NCBI GenBank assembly: GCA_033977485.1
Contig: CM066991.1
Coordinates: 58,213,350 to 58,277,349, forward strand
Source of the DNA: Hydrangea macrophylla
Taxonomy: Eukaryota; Streptophyta; Magnoliopsida; Cornales; Hydrangeaceae
Length of the DNA stretch: 64,000 nucleotides
Reading direction: 5' to 3'
Under the pieces are notes generated by a model, which made no database searches, was not told the DNA's origin, and saw only the letters and a list, made by a program, of their open reading frames with translations. Positions 45,640-57,544 of this stretch are shown piece after piece; position 1 is the first letter of the stretch; each line of letters begins with the position of its first letter. A program made the position numbers and the translations under genes.

Positions 45640-47139
45640 TGTTGGGTTTGTGCCCTCAAACCATTACTATATGTATTAGACATTAGCATTTTAATATATG
45701 GATATCAGCTTTACATTTTATGATGTATGTTTCTTTCATGAGATGATTGTTTAATCCATAAGTATCATAGTAAGTATTTCGTGTGTGTATGAGATACATA
45801 CAATGAGATACGAATTACTTTTCTTTGATACTTAAAGCTTGTCACAGTGGATGATGAGACTGGATATCTCATCAGGTATACACTGTAGCATCATTAACTA
45901 CCATTGGATGGAGTGATAAATCTCAATCACTAGAGTGTGACTCTTGGTTAGTATGCTAGTGCTTATAGTGCATTGACGGACCTGAGTTTCCTATTGACAC
46001 TTAAGACTGTCTATCAGTCGATAGGAACTCATAACTTGTATAAGGTACGTGTTCTCAATCTTGAGATGATTATGAACACAGACTGTGGATATGGCTGCTT
46101 TGACTTACCAATCAGTGAGGTCTACAGAAGATCAACACCTGGGTATCTTGGGTATGTCATATTCATAGGGTTGTGAACATATATTGTCAAGATAGAATCT
46201 ACCCTCTGATTCAGAGTAAGCATTCCCTTGAGAATGTCACCAAGTCGATTACTGAGTACTACAGTCTTGTTGATAAGAGTTATCAACATGTTTGGTAATC
46301 ATAAAAGGTGAATGGGACTCAAGGATTATAAGAAGTAATCATGATTCAGGTTGACAGTAACTGTTTATCCGACTACCTGAATATGATTGCGAATGCTGAC
46401 GGTAGAGGGACATTAGTACAACATACAAGTCTAGTTATCGCTTCGGATATGTTCTTTTGTGTTGGAGTTCAGTTATCGTTTTATAGTGGAGTAAATGTTA
46501 ACTGATCAGTCGATTAATTTGCTGATCAAAGAGTTTGGTCATGGGAATTAATCAACTGATCTGAGCCAACAATAAAGAGCCTAGGAGGTCCCACTCTTAG
46601 CTCCGCTAGGATACTTGGAAAGGCAAATGAGGATGATGTCAAGACAGGTTCGATCGATCGAAGTTGTCTCGATCGATTGAAGTCTAGACAGGTTCGATTG
46701 ATTGAATATGGTTCGATCGATCGAATGTTCGATCGATCGAATCCACTTCGATCGCTCGAGAGCTAGATCGGTTCTGGGAATCTATAAATAGGGCAGCTGC
46801 ATTTTGAAAAAGTGTTGTTCGTCGTTTTGAACGTCAGAAGCTGCAAAAACTGTTTTGGAGCCCCAAAACCTTCTGTATCCTCTCCATTAGGGTTCCCACC
46901 AACCCTAGCCCTTCCTGCGAGCATCCATAGGAGTCATAAGAGTGAAGACCATCTAGTAGAGGCTGCTGGAAGTCATAGATTTCAGAATTGGGTTCAAGAC
47001 AGTAAGGTATAATTCTTGTCCCCTCTTGTGCGCATCTATAGAGTTGATGGGTAGTAGATCCGGGCATGCCAATTAAGTTTTATAACTTGATATTTCCGCT
47101 GCGCGTTTAAAAATTAATTTTAAACCTGTTTTTCCAACA
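45640..47139 (+). repeat. 5' LTR of element B
   Basis: 1500 bp, TGTTGGGTTTG...TTTCCAACA. TATA box tataaata at 46783-46790. Directly upstream (46648-46760) are three exact TCGATCGATCGA blocks and several near copies. Confidence 0.95.
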
Positions 47140-48817
47140 ATTGGTATCAGAGCGACGCTTGTTTGGATCTATAGATGCATTTTTGGAACACTATTTTGAT
47201 TTTTATGTTGATTTTAGAACTGTTTTCAAAACTGCATCGTCACTGATCTGTTTCTGCAGTGTTATCGCAGTAGTATACAAATCTGTGATTGCATAGGATG
47301 CAAGGCGGGTTCGATCGATCGAACATATTTCGATCGATCGAACATACTATTCTCAAGCGATCGAACAATATTCGATCGATCGAAACCTTCTGGTATTCGA
47401 TCGATCTAATGACGTTAGATCGATAGAGACAGATACTTTGTCAGGTTCTCTATTTCACAGTTTTTAAGAGTTTTGAAATTAAAAACTTTAATTTTAAAAT
47501 ATTCTGTAAAATTTTCAAATCATTCTGTGAAACAGAATGTTCAAGCGATTGAACAGTGTTCAATCGATCGAAGGTTCGAGCGATCGAACGGTCTTCGATC
47601 GATCGAACTGTGACAGAGAAGTAAGATGCTGTTTTAAGTTCTAATTCAGTATGTAAAGAGTTTATATACTGTGTGAATCAATTAAGTGTTTCAACAGTTA
47701 CATATATTTGTTATATATATGTGTGGATGCGTGTACGACTAGTCGCTATCTCCCATGGCACCAAGACTTTTATATTTTGTATTTAAATTGTTTGAGATTG
47801 GTGCATGTTGTAATTTAAGTTTGGTTTGGTTTTAAGGCATATGTAAAGGGCGCTGCGACTTCAATCCTACGAAAAGGAAAGTCGCACCGGTTTCCCTAGC
47901 CTTTTATTTTGTTGTTATTTCTATTTCTAGATAAATTATAAACTTCGAAAGAAGCATAGGACAAATGTAATAGAATTAGAAAATCCATGAAGATGGAGCA
48001 AGGAGCCGTTATCCATGAAGATGGAGCTAGAGGCGATCAAACCAAGAAGGTGGTTCTATGGAGACAGAGCCGTGGGAGATAGAGGCATTGTTTGAATGCC
48101 TATATTTCATTTTAGTTTTTTGTTTTATGCGCTTGGTTTGTGATTGGCGTATAATACATTGTTGCATGCACGCAAAACAAGTTTTCTAAAATAAAATTCA
48201 AAAACCGTTTTCAACACATTAGTAAACATTAGATGTTTATGGGAAGTGTGTAGAAACAGATTTTCTCAAAAAGCAAAATCCTTTTTACTAAAACTAGTGG
48301 GAGAGGGTCTTATTAATTACACCCACGATCTTCCATTAACGGTTCACTGTAAGATGAGTGGTGCATTCTGTGTCACCTCGTCAGGGGTGATCATTCCATA
48401 CGGAGGGTGCATTACTCATTGGTTACTAGATGTGAACTTCTTTTGATAGTATCAATCAGACGTGTTAGAGGGTGACCACCACACGGAGGCGCTACTTGAG
48501 ACGGTTGTGATTGGATCCTAGTTAATGGTACACACTAGCTAAGCTATGGATAAAGGATCCCACACGGGGCATTATTCATAAACTTAGAGATCAAATAGGT
48601 TCGGAAGTCATAACTTATTTTGCAAGAGTTGCATAGCGGATAAGTTATGATAAATCGAAAGATCGAACATTGACCACCACACGGAGGCTTTATTCTTTCG
48701 TTTCGATATTCCGGCGACTTTGTTTTAAAATAAGAGTTTTAAAAGGATTCTTTTATTTCAAACTGTCAAATTCTGATATCCATATTTATTTTGTTTTGAT
48801 TTTTACAATAAATCATA
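47140..48817 (+). other. Long leader of element B with TCGATCGATCGA blocks
   Basis: 1.7 kb between LTR and gag start without supported genes. Four exact TCGATCGATCGA blocks and several variants at about 47305-47610. Three cacggagg-type motifs at 48398-48690 (cacacggaggc twice). Confidence 0.8.
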
Positions 48818-50212
48818 ATGTCTGGATCTGCATTTAGTCCACTTGCCACCATACTCACACAAAACAAGTTAACTGGAAACAACTACACTGAATGGAAATG
48901 TAACCTTGACATCATGTTAACTGCGGAGGATCACATATATGTCCTCACCACCCCTAGCCCTGAAGAACCCACGGCAAATGCTTCGACAGCTGCCAGACGC
49001 GAGTTCGACAAATGGAAGAAGTCGAATGGAATGGCTCGTTGCTATATTCTGGCCTCAATGGCTGGTGTGTTACAACACCAATTCTAATCGAATGATTCTG
49101 CCAGTGACATTATCACATCCCTGAAAAAGATGTTTGGGGAGCATGGCAGGCCTGCCAGGCAGGTAGCCATGCAAAAGATAATGAGTGCAAAGATGTCGGA
49201 AGGGACTCCAGTCAAGGAACATGTTTTAAAAATGATTGGTTATATAAACGATCTGGAGACCCTAGGTGCCAACATCGATGCACAGACCCAAGTTGATATG
49301 ATCCTTAATTCGTTGTCGCCTTCATTCGCTCAATTTAAACTTAACTATAATATGAATCAAATGAATTTTTCAATGAGCGAATTGATGAGTTCTCTTTTAG
49401 CAGCGAAAGGGGTGATCAAACCTGGGGTCAACGTTTTGAACGTTGAGAAAAGCGCTTCCTCTTCCCGATCTGTGCCGAAAGGAAAGAAAGGGAAGAAGAA
49501 AGCTAGCACTGGTGGTTCAAGTGTTGGACTAGTCCCTAAGATTGCAAAATCTAAGGGAAAAGGTAAGGGCAAAGGGAAGGTGGGTGGCCAAGGCAAAGGA
49601 AAGTGTTTCCAATGCGGCGACAAGGGCCACTGGAAGAGGAACTGTCCAGAATTCTTAGCTACAAGAGTTCAAGGTATGATTGAATCATATGTGATTGAAG
49701 TAAGTTTTATAACGGATACTTCAAACACTTGGTGCATTGATTCTGGTGCGACTAACCACATCTGTAATTCATTGCAGGGGTTCAGATCAACCAGGAGGTG
49801 CAGTGATGGGGAAATCGTACTTACTCTAGGTTCTAGCGCAACCGTTTCTGTGGTTGCTATAGGAGTCGTAGTCTTAGAATTTCTAGACAATAAAATTTTG
49901 ATTTTATCAGATGTACTTTACGTCCCTTCAATGAGACGTAATTTAATTTCAGTTTCTAATTTATCGAATAATGGTTATTCTTTTCATTTTGAAACTGAAG
50001 TTGTGATTAAAAGAAATAGTTCTTTTATATGTTCTGGTGTTAAATCAAATGGTTTGTATGTGATTACTCCCAATATTTCTAAAGACTCTTGCATGGAACT
50101 TAATAACTCAGTGGTAACTGTACCATCTAAAAGAAAGAGACCTTCCACTAATCCAACAAGGCTTTGGCATATGAGGCTTGGCCATATCAATCTAATAGGA
50201 TTGACAGACTAG
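48818..50212 (+). pseudogene. Element B gag, protease and pre-integrase, one stop
   Basis: ATG 48818 opens a copia gag (LTGNNYTEWKCNLDIML). TAA at 49085-49087 breaks it and the same frame continues through the UBN2 domain (LKMIGYINDLETLG, MILNSLSPSF). A CX2CX4HX4C knuckle is at 49604-49645 after a Lys/Gly-rich stretch, and the protease motif DSGA at 49739-49750. The pre-integrase block LWHMRLGHI lies near 50160. A frameshift at about 50195-50205 ends this frame and integrase continues in another. Confidence 0.9.
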
Positions 50213-50913
50213 TCAAAGAAGGGGTCTTAGGCGATTTGGTTCTTGAACCAATGGAAGTCTGCGAGTCTTGTTTAGAGGGTAAGATGACCAAAAGGCCCTT
50301 TCGTACAAAGGGAAATAGAACCAATGCATTGTTGGAATTAGTTCATACTGATGTGTGTGGACCAATAAATATTAGAGCAAGGGGTGGTTATGAATATTTC
50401 ATAACGTTTACAGATGACCACTCTAGGTACGGATATGTGTACCTAATGCAGCACAAGTCTGAAGCCTTTGAAAAGTTCAAAGAGTTTAGGGCTGAAGTGG
50501 AGAAGCAATTGGGCACACATATCAAGGCCATTCGATCTGATCGAGGTGGCGAGTACCTCTCTAATGAGTTTATTGATCACCTCGTACAGAATGGGATTCT
50601 GTCACAGTTGACTGCACCTGGTACGCCTCAGCAGAATGGTGTAGCGGAGAGAAGGAATCGGACTCTTTTAGACATGACTAGGTCAATGATGAGTTATTCG
50701 GAGTTACCTTTATTCCTTTGGGGTTATGCTTTGGAAACCGCTGCGTACATACTAAATCTAGTACCAAGCAAATCTGTTCCCAGGACACCACGAGAGATGT
50801 GGATTGGGCGCAAGCCTTCTTTGCAACATCTCCGGATATGGGGGTGTCCGGCACATGTGCTGAAAGGAAAGATGAGCAAGTTGGATTCTAGACGGAAGTA
50901 TGTTACTTCGTAG
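50164..50913 (+). pseudogene. Element B integrase
   Basis: Contains the zinc-domain end ([14 protein letters not shown]), the core with first Asp in [10 protein letters not shown], second in [14 protein letters not shown], and the Glu in [14 protein letters not shown] frameshift near 50895-50910 gives TAG at 50911-50913; the C-terminal linker resumes in the next frame. Catalytic residues are all present, so only this frame change disables it. Confidence 0.9.
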
Positions 50914-50966
50914 GGTATCCAAGGGGTACTTATGGATGGTATTTTTATGATCCAAGAGAGCAGAAA

Positions 50967-52805
50967 GTGTTTGTTAGTACGAATGCTATTTTCTTGGAGG
51001 ATGACTATATCATGAACCATAAACCTAAGGGAAGGATAGATCTTAGAGAGATAGAAGGAGAGCCCTCAGTCCAACCCGTAGTTGATAACGATATAAATCA
51101 AGAAAATACCACTTATTCACCCATTTCCGCACCGGTACCTCGTCGTAGTGGGAGGATTATCAGCCAGCCTGATAGATACATGTTCTTAGGAGAAGTTTTT
51201 GAAGCTGTCTCCATAGAATCTAAATCTGATCCTGCCATATACGAAGAGGCAATGGCTGATGTAGACTCGGCTCATTGGATTAAAGCTATGAAGGCTGAAT
51301 TGGAATCTATGGATTCTAATCAGGTCTGGGATCTTGTAGAGCTTCCAGCCAATATTAAACCCATTGGCTGTAAGTGGGTATACAAGAGGAAAAGAGGATC
51401 TGATGGAAAGGTTGAAACCTTTAAGGCTAGGCTTGTAGCGAAAGATTATACTCAAAGGGAGGGCATTGACTATGAGGAAACCTTCTCGCCGGTAGCCATG
51501 CTGAAGTCCATCAGAATACTCTTATCCATTGCTGCATGCCTAGATTATGAGATCTGGCAGATGGACGTCAAGACTGCATTCTTGAATGGCAATCTTGAGG
51601 AGGACATCTATATGCAACAACCAGAAGGGTTCATAGCTGGTCGGAAAGGTAACTTGGTATGCAAGTTGCAAAAGTCCATTTATGGGCTTAAGCAAGCATC
51701 CAGAAGTTGGAACATCCGATTTGACCAAGCGGTCAAGTCGTTTGGTTTCATACAGAATCTGGATGAACCTTGTGTATACAAGAAGAGTGAAGGAAAAGTG
51801 GTGGCTTTTCTTGTGCTTTACGTTGACGACATTCTACTCATTGGAAATGATGTAGCGGCGCTGTCAACAGTCAAGGTTTGGCTAGCTAGTACTTTCGATA
51901 TGAAGGATCTAGGAGAGGCGAGCTATATTCTAGGGATAAAGCTCTTTCGGGATCGCAAGCGAAAAATAATGGGATTATCTCAAGCTGGTTATATCGATAA
52001 GGTGCTAACTAGGTTTTCAATGGATAATTCGAAGAAAGGTTTGTTACCTTTCAGGCATGGTTTAGCGTTCTCCAAGGACCAGTGTCCAAAGACACAGGAG
52101 GAGAGGAATCGCATGACAGGAGTTCCCTATGCTTCAGCAGTGGGAAGTCTTATGTATGCGATGTTATGCACTAGACCAGATATCTGCTTTGCCGTTGGCA
52201 TGGTTAGCAGATATCAGTCGAATCCAGGTCCAGAGCACTGGACAGCCGTCAAGCACATTCTTAAGTACTTGAGAAGGACTAAAGATTACATGCTTATGTA
52301 CGGTGGTAGTGAGTTAATTCCAGTAGGATACACTGACTCGGACTTTATGTCAGATAAAGATTCGAGGAAGTCGACGTCCGGTCATCTCTTTACCTTGGGA
52401 GGTGGTGCTGTCAGTTGGAGGAGCATTAAGCAGAAATGCATTGCAGACTCAACTACAGAAGCTGAGTATGTGGCTGCTTGTGAAGCCGCAAAGGAAGCTG
52501 TTTGGCTCAAGAAGTTCCTTATGGAGCTCGAGGTGGTACCAGCGTCGCTGTCACCTATTACGCTTTACTGTGATAATAGTGGGGCAGTGGCTCAGTCCAA
52601 GGAGCCAAGGAACCACGAAAAGGGAAAGCACGTAGAGCGGAAATATCATCTTATCCGAGATATTGTTCAACGTGGAGATGTGACTGTCACCAAGATTGCC
52701 ACCGCTGACAATCTTGCTGATCCGTTTACAAAGGCCTTGCCACAGAAGGTCTTTGATCGTCATCTAGATAGTCTAGGTCTCAGATGTAATCCTGTATGGT
52801 TATGA
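50967..52805 (+). CDS. Element B reverse transcriptase and RNase H, open frame
   Basis: 612 open codons. RT: WIKAMKAELESM, GCKWVYKRKR, ARLVAKDYTQREGIDYEETFSPVA, MDVKTAFLNGNL, GLKQASRSWN, and YVDD in VLYVDDILLIG at about residues 285-288. The SAVGSLMYAM...RPDICFAV block leads to RNase H (GYTDSDF, STTEAEYVA, YCDNSGAV, KHVERKYHLI). Ends at TGA 52803-52805, just before the polypurine tract. In the intact element this is the C-terminal part of a polyprotein. It has no stop, which fits a young insertion. Confidence 0.93.
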   Translation: MFVSTNAIFLEDDYIMNHKPKGRIDLREIEGEPSVQPVVDNDINQENTTYSPISAPVPRRSGRIISQPDRYMFLGEVFEAVSIESKSDPAIYEEAMADVDSAHWIKAMKAELESMDSNQVWDLVELPANIKPIGCKWVYKRKRGSDGKVETFKARLVAKDYTQREGIDYEETFSPVAMLKSIRILLSIAACLDYEIWQMDVKTAFLNGNLEEDIYMQQPEGFIAGRKGNLVCKLQKSIYGLKQASRSWNIRFDQAVKSFGFIQNLDEPCVYKKSEGKVVAFLVLYVDDILLIGNDVAALSTVKVWLASTFDMKDLGEASYILGIKLFRDRKRKIMGLSQAGYIDKVLTRFSMDNSKKGLLPFRHGLAFSKDQCPKTQEERNRMTGVPYASAVGSLMYAMLCTRPDICFAVGMVSRYQSNPGPEHWTAVKHILKYLRRTKDYMLMYGGSELIPVGYTDSDFMSDKDSRKSTSGHLFTLGGGAVSWRSIKQKCIADSTTEAEYVAACEAAKEAVWLKKFLMELEVVPASLSPITLYCDNSGAVAQSKEPRNHEKGKHVERKYHLIRDIVQRGDVTVTKIATADNLADPFTKALPQKVFDRHLDSLGLRCNPVWL

Positions 52806-52820
52806 GTGCAAGTGGGAGAT

Positions 52821-54304
52821 TGTTGGGTTTGTGCCCTCAAACCATTACTATATGTATTAGACATTAGCATTTTAATATATGGATATCAGCTTTACATTTT
52901 ATGATGTATGTTTCTTTTATGAGATGATTGTTTAATCCATAAGTATCATAGTAAGTATTTCGTGTGTGTATGAGATACATACAATGAGATATGAATTACT
53001 TTTCTTTGATACTTAAAGCTTGTCACAGTGGATGATGAGACTGGATATCTCATCAGGTATACACTGTAGCATCATTAACTACCATTGGATAGGGTGATAA
53101 ATCTCAATCACTAGAGTGTGACTCTTGGTTAGTATACTAGTGCTTATAGTGCATTGACGGACCTGAGTTTCCTATTGACACTTAAGACTGTCTATCAGTC
53201 GATAGGAACTCATAACTTGTATAAGGTACGTGTTCTCAATCTTGAGATGATTATGAACACAGACTGTGGATATGGCTGCTTTGACTTACCAATCAGTGAG
53301 GTCTACAGAAGATCAACACCTGGGTATCTTGGGTATGCCATATTCATAGGGTTGTGAACATATATTGTCAAGATAGAATCTACCCTCTGATTCAGAGTAA
53401 GCATTCCCTTGAGAATGTCACCAAGTCGATTACTGAGTACTGCAGTCTTGTTGATAAGAGTTATCAACATGTTTGGTAATCATGAAAGGTGAATGGGACT
53501 CAAGGATTATAAGAAGTAATCATGATTCAGGTTGACAGTAACTGTTTATCCGACTACCTGAATATGATTGCGAATGCTGACGGTAGAGGGACATTAGTAC
53601 AACATACAAGTCTAGTTATCGCTTCGGATATGTTCTTTTGCGTTGGAGTTCAGTTATCGTTTTATAGTGGAGTAAACGTTAATTGACCAGTCGATTAATT
53701 TGCTGATCAAAGAGTTTGGTCATGGGAATTAATCAACTGATCTGAGCCAACAATAAAGAGCCTAGGAGGTCCCACTCTTAGCTCCGCTAGGATGCTTGGA
53801 AAGGCAAATGAGGATGATGTCAAGACAGGTTCGATCGATCGAAGTTGTTTTGATCGATTGAAGTCTAGACAGGTTCGATCGATTGAATATGGTTCGATCG
53901 ATCGAATCCACTTAGATCGCTCGAGAGCTAGGTCGGTTCTGGGAATCTATAAATAGGGCAGCTGCGTTCTGAAAAAGTGTTGTTCGTCGTTTTGAACGTC
54001 AGAAGCTGCAAAAACTGTTTTGGAGCCCCAAAACCTTCTGTATCCTCTCCATTAGGGTTCCCACCAACCCTAGCCCTTCCTGCGAGCATCCATAGGAGTC
54101 ATAAGAGTGAAGACCATCTAGTAGAGGCTGCTGGAAGTCATAGATTTCAGAATTGGGTTCAAGACAGTAAGGTATAATTCTTGTCCCCTCTTGTGCGCAT
54201 CTATAGAGTTGATGGGTAGTAGATCCGGGCATGCCAATTAAGTTTTATAACTTGATATTTCCGCTGCGCGTTTAAAAATTAATTTTAAACCTGTTTTTCC
54301 AATA
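52821..54304 (+). repeat. 3' LTR of element B
   Basis: 1484 bp, TATA at 53948-53955. It lacks one 16-bp ttcgatcgatcgaatg unit found in the 5' LTR; 1500 minus 16 equals its length. Ends CCAATA in place of CCAACA. Confidence 0.95.
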
Positions 54305-54309
54305 ATAAA

Positions 54310-54532
54310 TAGGACAAAAACGACACAACCACGAAAGAAAAATCAAGCAAACTAATACAACAAGATTTAAATGTGGTTCCGCCCAACAATGCCTACGCCC
54401 ACGTGCAAAGATGATCACCTCGATTAATATAAAGATTACAAGCACTCAAGATCTCACGTGTAAAACTCTCAAACCAAGTTATATGACACACACAATTGCT
54501 AGAAACTATTCTCTCCCTCACTAGTTTGTAGC
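54310..54532 (-). repeat. 5' LTR of copia A, piece 2 of 3
   Basis: Continues the LTR after element B (taggacaaaaacgacac) and ends with gtagc, the target duplication of solo LTR C. Confidence 0.88.
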
Positions 54533-57193
54533 TGTAGACACCCCAATTTTGACCAAACGTCGAGTTAAGGGGAGTGATACCTCCAAGATCCGATGATAAC
54601 AATGTCCGGCTAATCTAGGACTTCCCAAAGATGGCTCAAGCTCTTCGAAAGACTCTCTAACCTAAACAAAAAAAATGATGATGAAAGAAAAAAAAAAAAA
54701 AAAAGAGGCAGAACGACACTTGAGCCAATTTGCAGTAGTCACGCACTGCCGTTGCGACAGTCTCTGGACTACCGGACGACATTCTGTGAATGCCGCGAAT
54801 TTCAGCAAGTGCCGCGAAAAATAAATTTTTACAAAAAAATGGCAGTCCCTGGAGTTGTCCGCGACATTCATTGAGTGCCGCATCGGCATTCAGTGAATGC
54901 CGCGACGGCAATCACTGAGTGCCGTTTCGGCATTCAGTGAGTGCCGCTTCCATCTCCATTGAGTGCCGCATTTTTGTAACAGACAGCTGTAAAACAACAC
55001 GTTTTGTACTATCAAAAGGACGCCTGAATTAGGGTTTTTTGCTCTAAAATGACTGAAATACCCCTCTAAAATTGTCTATAAATAGAGGATGAATATCCTC
55101 TTGTAAAGGGTTGGATTTTATTTGAATTTAGAGGTTATATTAGTGTTCTCTTCATCTTAACTTCAAAAAAAGGCTTTCTTAAACACAATTAGAAGTAGGT
55201 TTTGAGAAAGTTTAAGGAGTAATTAAGTAGAATTAGAGTGGAAGAGCTTGATTAGTCTTTGAAAGTTCTCCAAAATCACCAACTTGAGGATACTTTGGAG
55301 GTAAAACTGTAGAATAATTAGTCTTTGTTCAAATTTAATTATGGTATGCATTGAGTTCTTTAATTTCCCTTTTCATTTGTTGTGTTCATCCCTTGGGTTC
55401 ATAAGGCTTTCAATGCCCTACTTGAATCTCTTGGTTTGAAATCCCTTAATCTCTTTGTAATCTTATGATTCATGAGGGGATTAAGGTTGGTACTAGAATA
55501 TTTAGCTAATGGACCCAAACCTATCTTCATGGTTTGAGGTTTGTTATGACTAAGTTTCATGAAGTTCTTCTATACTTCTTTGAAATTTACAAGTATGAAT
55601 ATCTTTAGTCTCCAATGACCATCAAATGGTAGGAGAATTATCTTTAGACAAGCCCAATTCCATGGCTTACTTGTCTAAGTTGATAAGAATAAAGTGAATT
55701 AACCCAATATACAGTGAATTCACAATCCATTTTTGATCATAGATTTTTAGTTGAACATCGAACCGTTGGAATTGAATGAAACCAACGGGAAAGTGTTTAT
55801 AACTCAAAGTTCTACCACTATAATTTTTATTTTAAGGTAGTTTCAAGTTTGAGGTGGTTTGATCAAGGATTTTGTGGAACAACTACAATCTGTCCAGAGT
55901 TTCAGAACAGTCTCACTCTTTTAAAATACAAAAATCAGAACCTTAATCAAGCACTCTTGACCCAAAATAAATTTTTATAAGTAGTTTAATGTGTTAAGAA
56001 ACTACCCTAAAAAGACCAAATCATTTCTGATTTTTTTACTATTTTTAGAAAATCATAGAAAAACTCTGGACGGGGAGTTACAAGCCTCTGAGTGATGTCT
56101 AGTGTTTGTCTAATTCCCAGAGATCCAACCGTTCAAACTTTGATTTTCTTTTTGGGTTAAAACTAGACACACAGAGACATCTTGTGTCCAAATATCATCA
56201 AGATCAAACCACGGAAAGTATGATTTTTATTTCTTTGAAGTTTTGATCTGCTCTCAGCAATTTTCAGAATTCTATCATTACTTTGATATATCTTGCAAAC
56301 AATAGTCTAAATGATCTCTCCATGACCTAGGACTTAAACCATGTGTTAATAACGATTAGTTAAGCTTAAATATAGAGGCTAAATGATCCAAACCAAGGAA
56401 TGATACAATAGCTTAATCTCGTTCATGTAATCATGCACATATAAACTGGTATTAGAATTCACAATTGTGTCATTTCCTCTACGTGATAGAATTAGGCTAG
56501 AAGTTTAGGATTGTTATTTAAAGATCCGAATTTATATCGTGTATACCATGTGGACTAGCACTTTGTTTTGTAGCGCTATTAAGGTACGATTTCTTGAACT
56601 CCTCTTTAGTTTATTTTAATTTCTTGATGTTATCGATCTCTTTCAATCTCATGCGCGACACACTAGAATTAGGATCTTGCCTTATGTGAATATATGTGAT
56701 TAGAGACATTTTCTTAGGATCTTTTCTATTCGTATGCATTGTACGTTTAATATTCGTGGCATGGATCCCGGGTAAGTTCTATAGTTCCCTATTTGCATAT
56801 CATATTGCTTGCTACTTGAATTATGTGATTTTTGAATGATATTTTATCACTTGCAATCTTACACCCCTTTAGACATGCTTTTGTAATATATATTTATACA
56901 TATGTATTAGTTGAGGACATGCTTAGATTATTAAATCGATTAAAAGGATGTTAAGTAGAGGCCTATCGCGAGATAGGATGAGAGGGGGTGTTTTAGTCCG
57001 ACGGGTTCCTTCCCCTCTCATTCCATAATCCCCGGACATAGTTTAATATTTGGTTTCGCAAAAAGATCAGTTGTTTTAAAATGGTTTCTTAATTTTTCCT
57101 TTAAAAAAAATTAAGTGGCGACTCATTTGTTTTGAATTTAAAATTTTAAAAGAAAAGCTGTGGGTAAAAGAAAGGAAAATTGCGATATCCACA
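54533..57193 (+). mobile_element. Element C: solo LTR of a Tat/Ogre-like Gypsy family
   Basis: 2661 bp, TGTAGACACC...TATCCACA, flanked by gtagc (54528-54532, 57194-57198). TATA box tataaatag near 55077. The same family at 62700-63248 is followed by a tRNA-Arg-type primer site, which supports the Tat/Ogre assignment and the plus orientation. No internal sequence, so it is a recombined solo LTR. Shared conserved part: gataggatgagag..ccctctca..taagtggcgactc. Confidence 0.88.
54745..54970. repeat. GCGGCATTCAGTGAATGCCGC repeats in element C
   Basis: About eight gtgccgc/atgccgc blocks spaced 15-40 bases; 54884-54902 is a perfect inverted repeat (9 + 1 + 9). They lie upstream of the TATA box. Confidence 0.85.
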
Positions 57194-57198
57194 GTAGC

Positions 57199-57492
57199 CC
57201 TCTCTTGTGTATGTCGAGCATGTGTTTGTAGAAGATTTCTAACCAATCTTATCAATTCCTTGAGTAAGCCCTATATTAATATAGATTGTAGAGTCCCAAT
57301 CCTAGTTGTAGTAGGATTTACCCCCATGGTAAGTCTTGTACAATAAGGAATACTCTCACAAACATTCCTATAAAAACTAGGTAACTTCCACCATCAAAGG
57401 AATCTTTATTTGACAAGGAAACCATCAAATAAGGAATCAAATGATAATTAGGAAATAATTCCACCAATAGAATTTTAGACACAATCCTAACA
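57199..57492 (-). repeat. 5' LTR of copia A, piece 3 of 3
   Basis: Matches 39172-39466 and ends acaatcctaaca; satellite DNA follows. Confidence 0.88.
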
Positions 57493-57544
57493 CTCCTTCC
57501 CCGTCCACTGAGCACTAGCACTTATTGTCACTTGTTAAGGGCTA

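Larger units (their letters stand above)
45640..54304 (+). mobile_element. Element B: nearly intact Ty1/copia retrotransposon
   Basis: 8665 bp; LTRs 45640-47139 and 52821-54304, flanked by ataaa (45635-45639, 54305-54309). Primer site tggtatcagagc at 47142-47153, polypurine aagtgggaga before the 3' LTR. One long gag-pol in copia order (protease, integrase, RT, RNase H), broken by one stop and two frameshifts. LTR pair nearly identical, so it is young. The 3' LTR ends TA instead of CA. Confidence 0.95.
38892..57492 (-). mobile_element. Copia element A, non-autonomous, split by three insertions
   Basis: Minus-strand element with LTRs TGTTAGGATTGTG...CCCAACA. Own sequence: left (3') LTR 38892-39466, protease part 39467-40260, gag part 44822-45579, right (5') LTR in three pieces. 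Only gag and the protease region are present; integrase and RT are absent, so it needs another element's enzymes. The primer site on the minus strand (tggtatcaaagg, plus 45566-45577) is a near match to the initiator-tRNA type. Flanks are ccccc (38887-38891) and ctcct (57493-57497), so the target duplication is eroded or lost. Confidence 0.88.

Noticed and set aside
46812..47067. Frames in the element B LTR, repeated at 53977-54232
   Set aside because: Identical because the LTRs are identical; no family motif and within the transcribed R/U5 part. Not independent evidence of a gene.
46648..47610. CRISPR-like array from regularly repeated TCGATCGA blocks
   Set aside because: Spacing is irregular, repeats are short, and the host is a plant.
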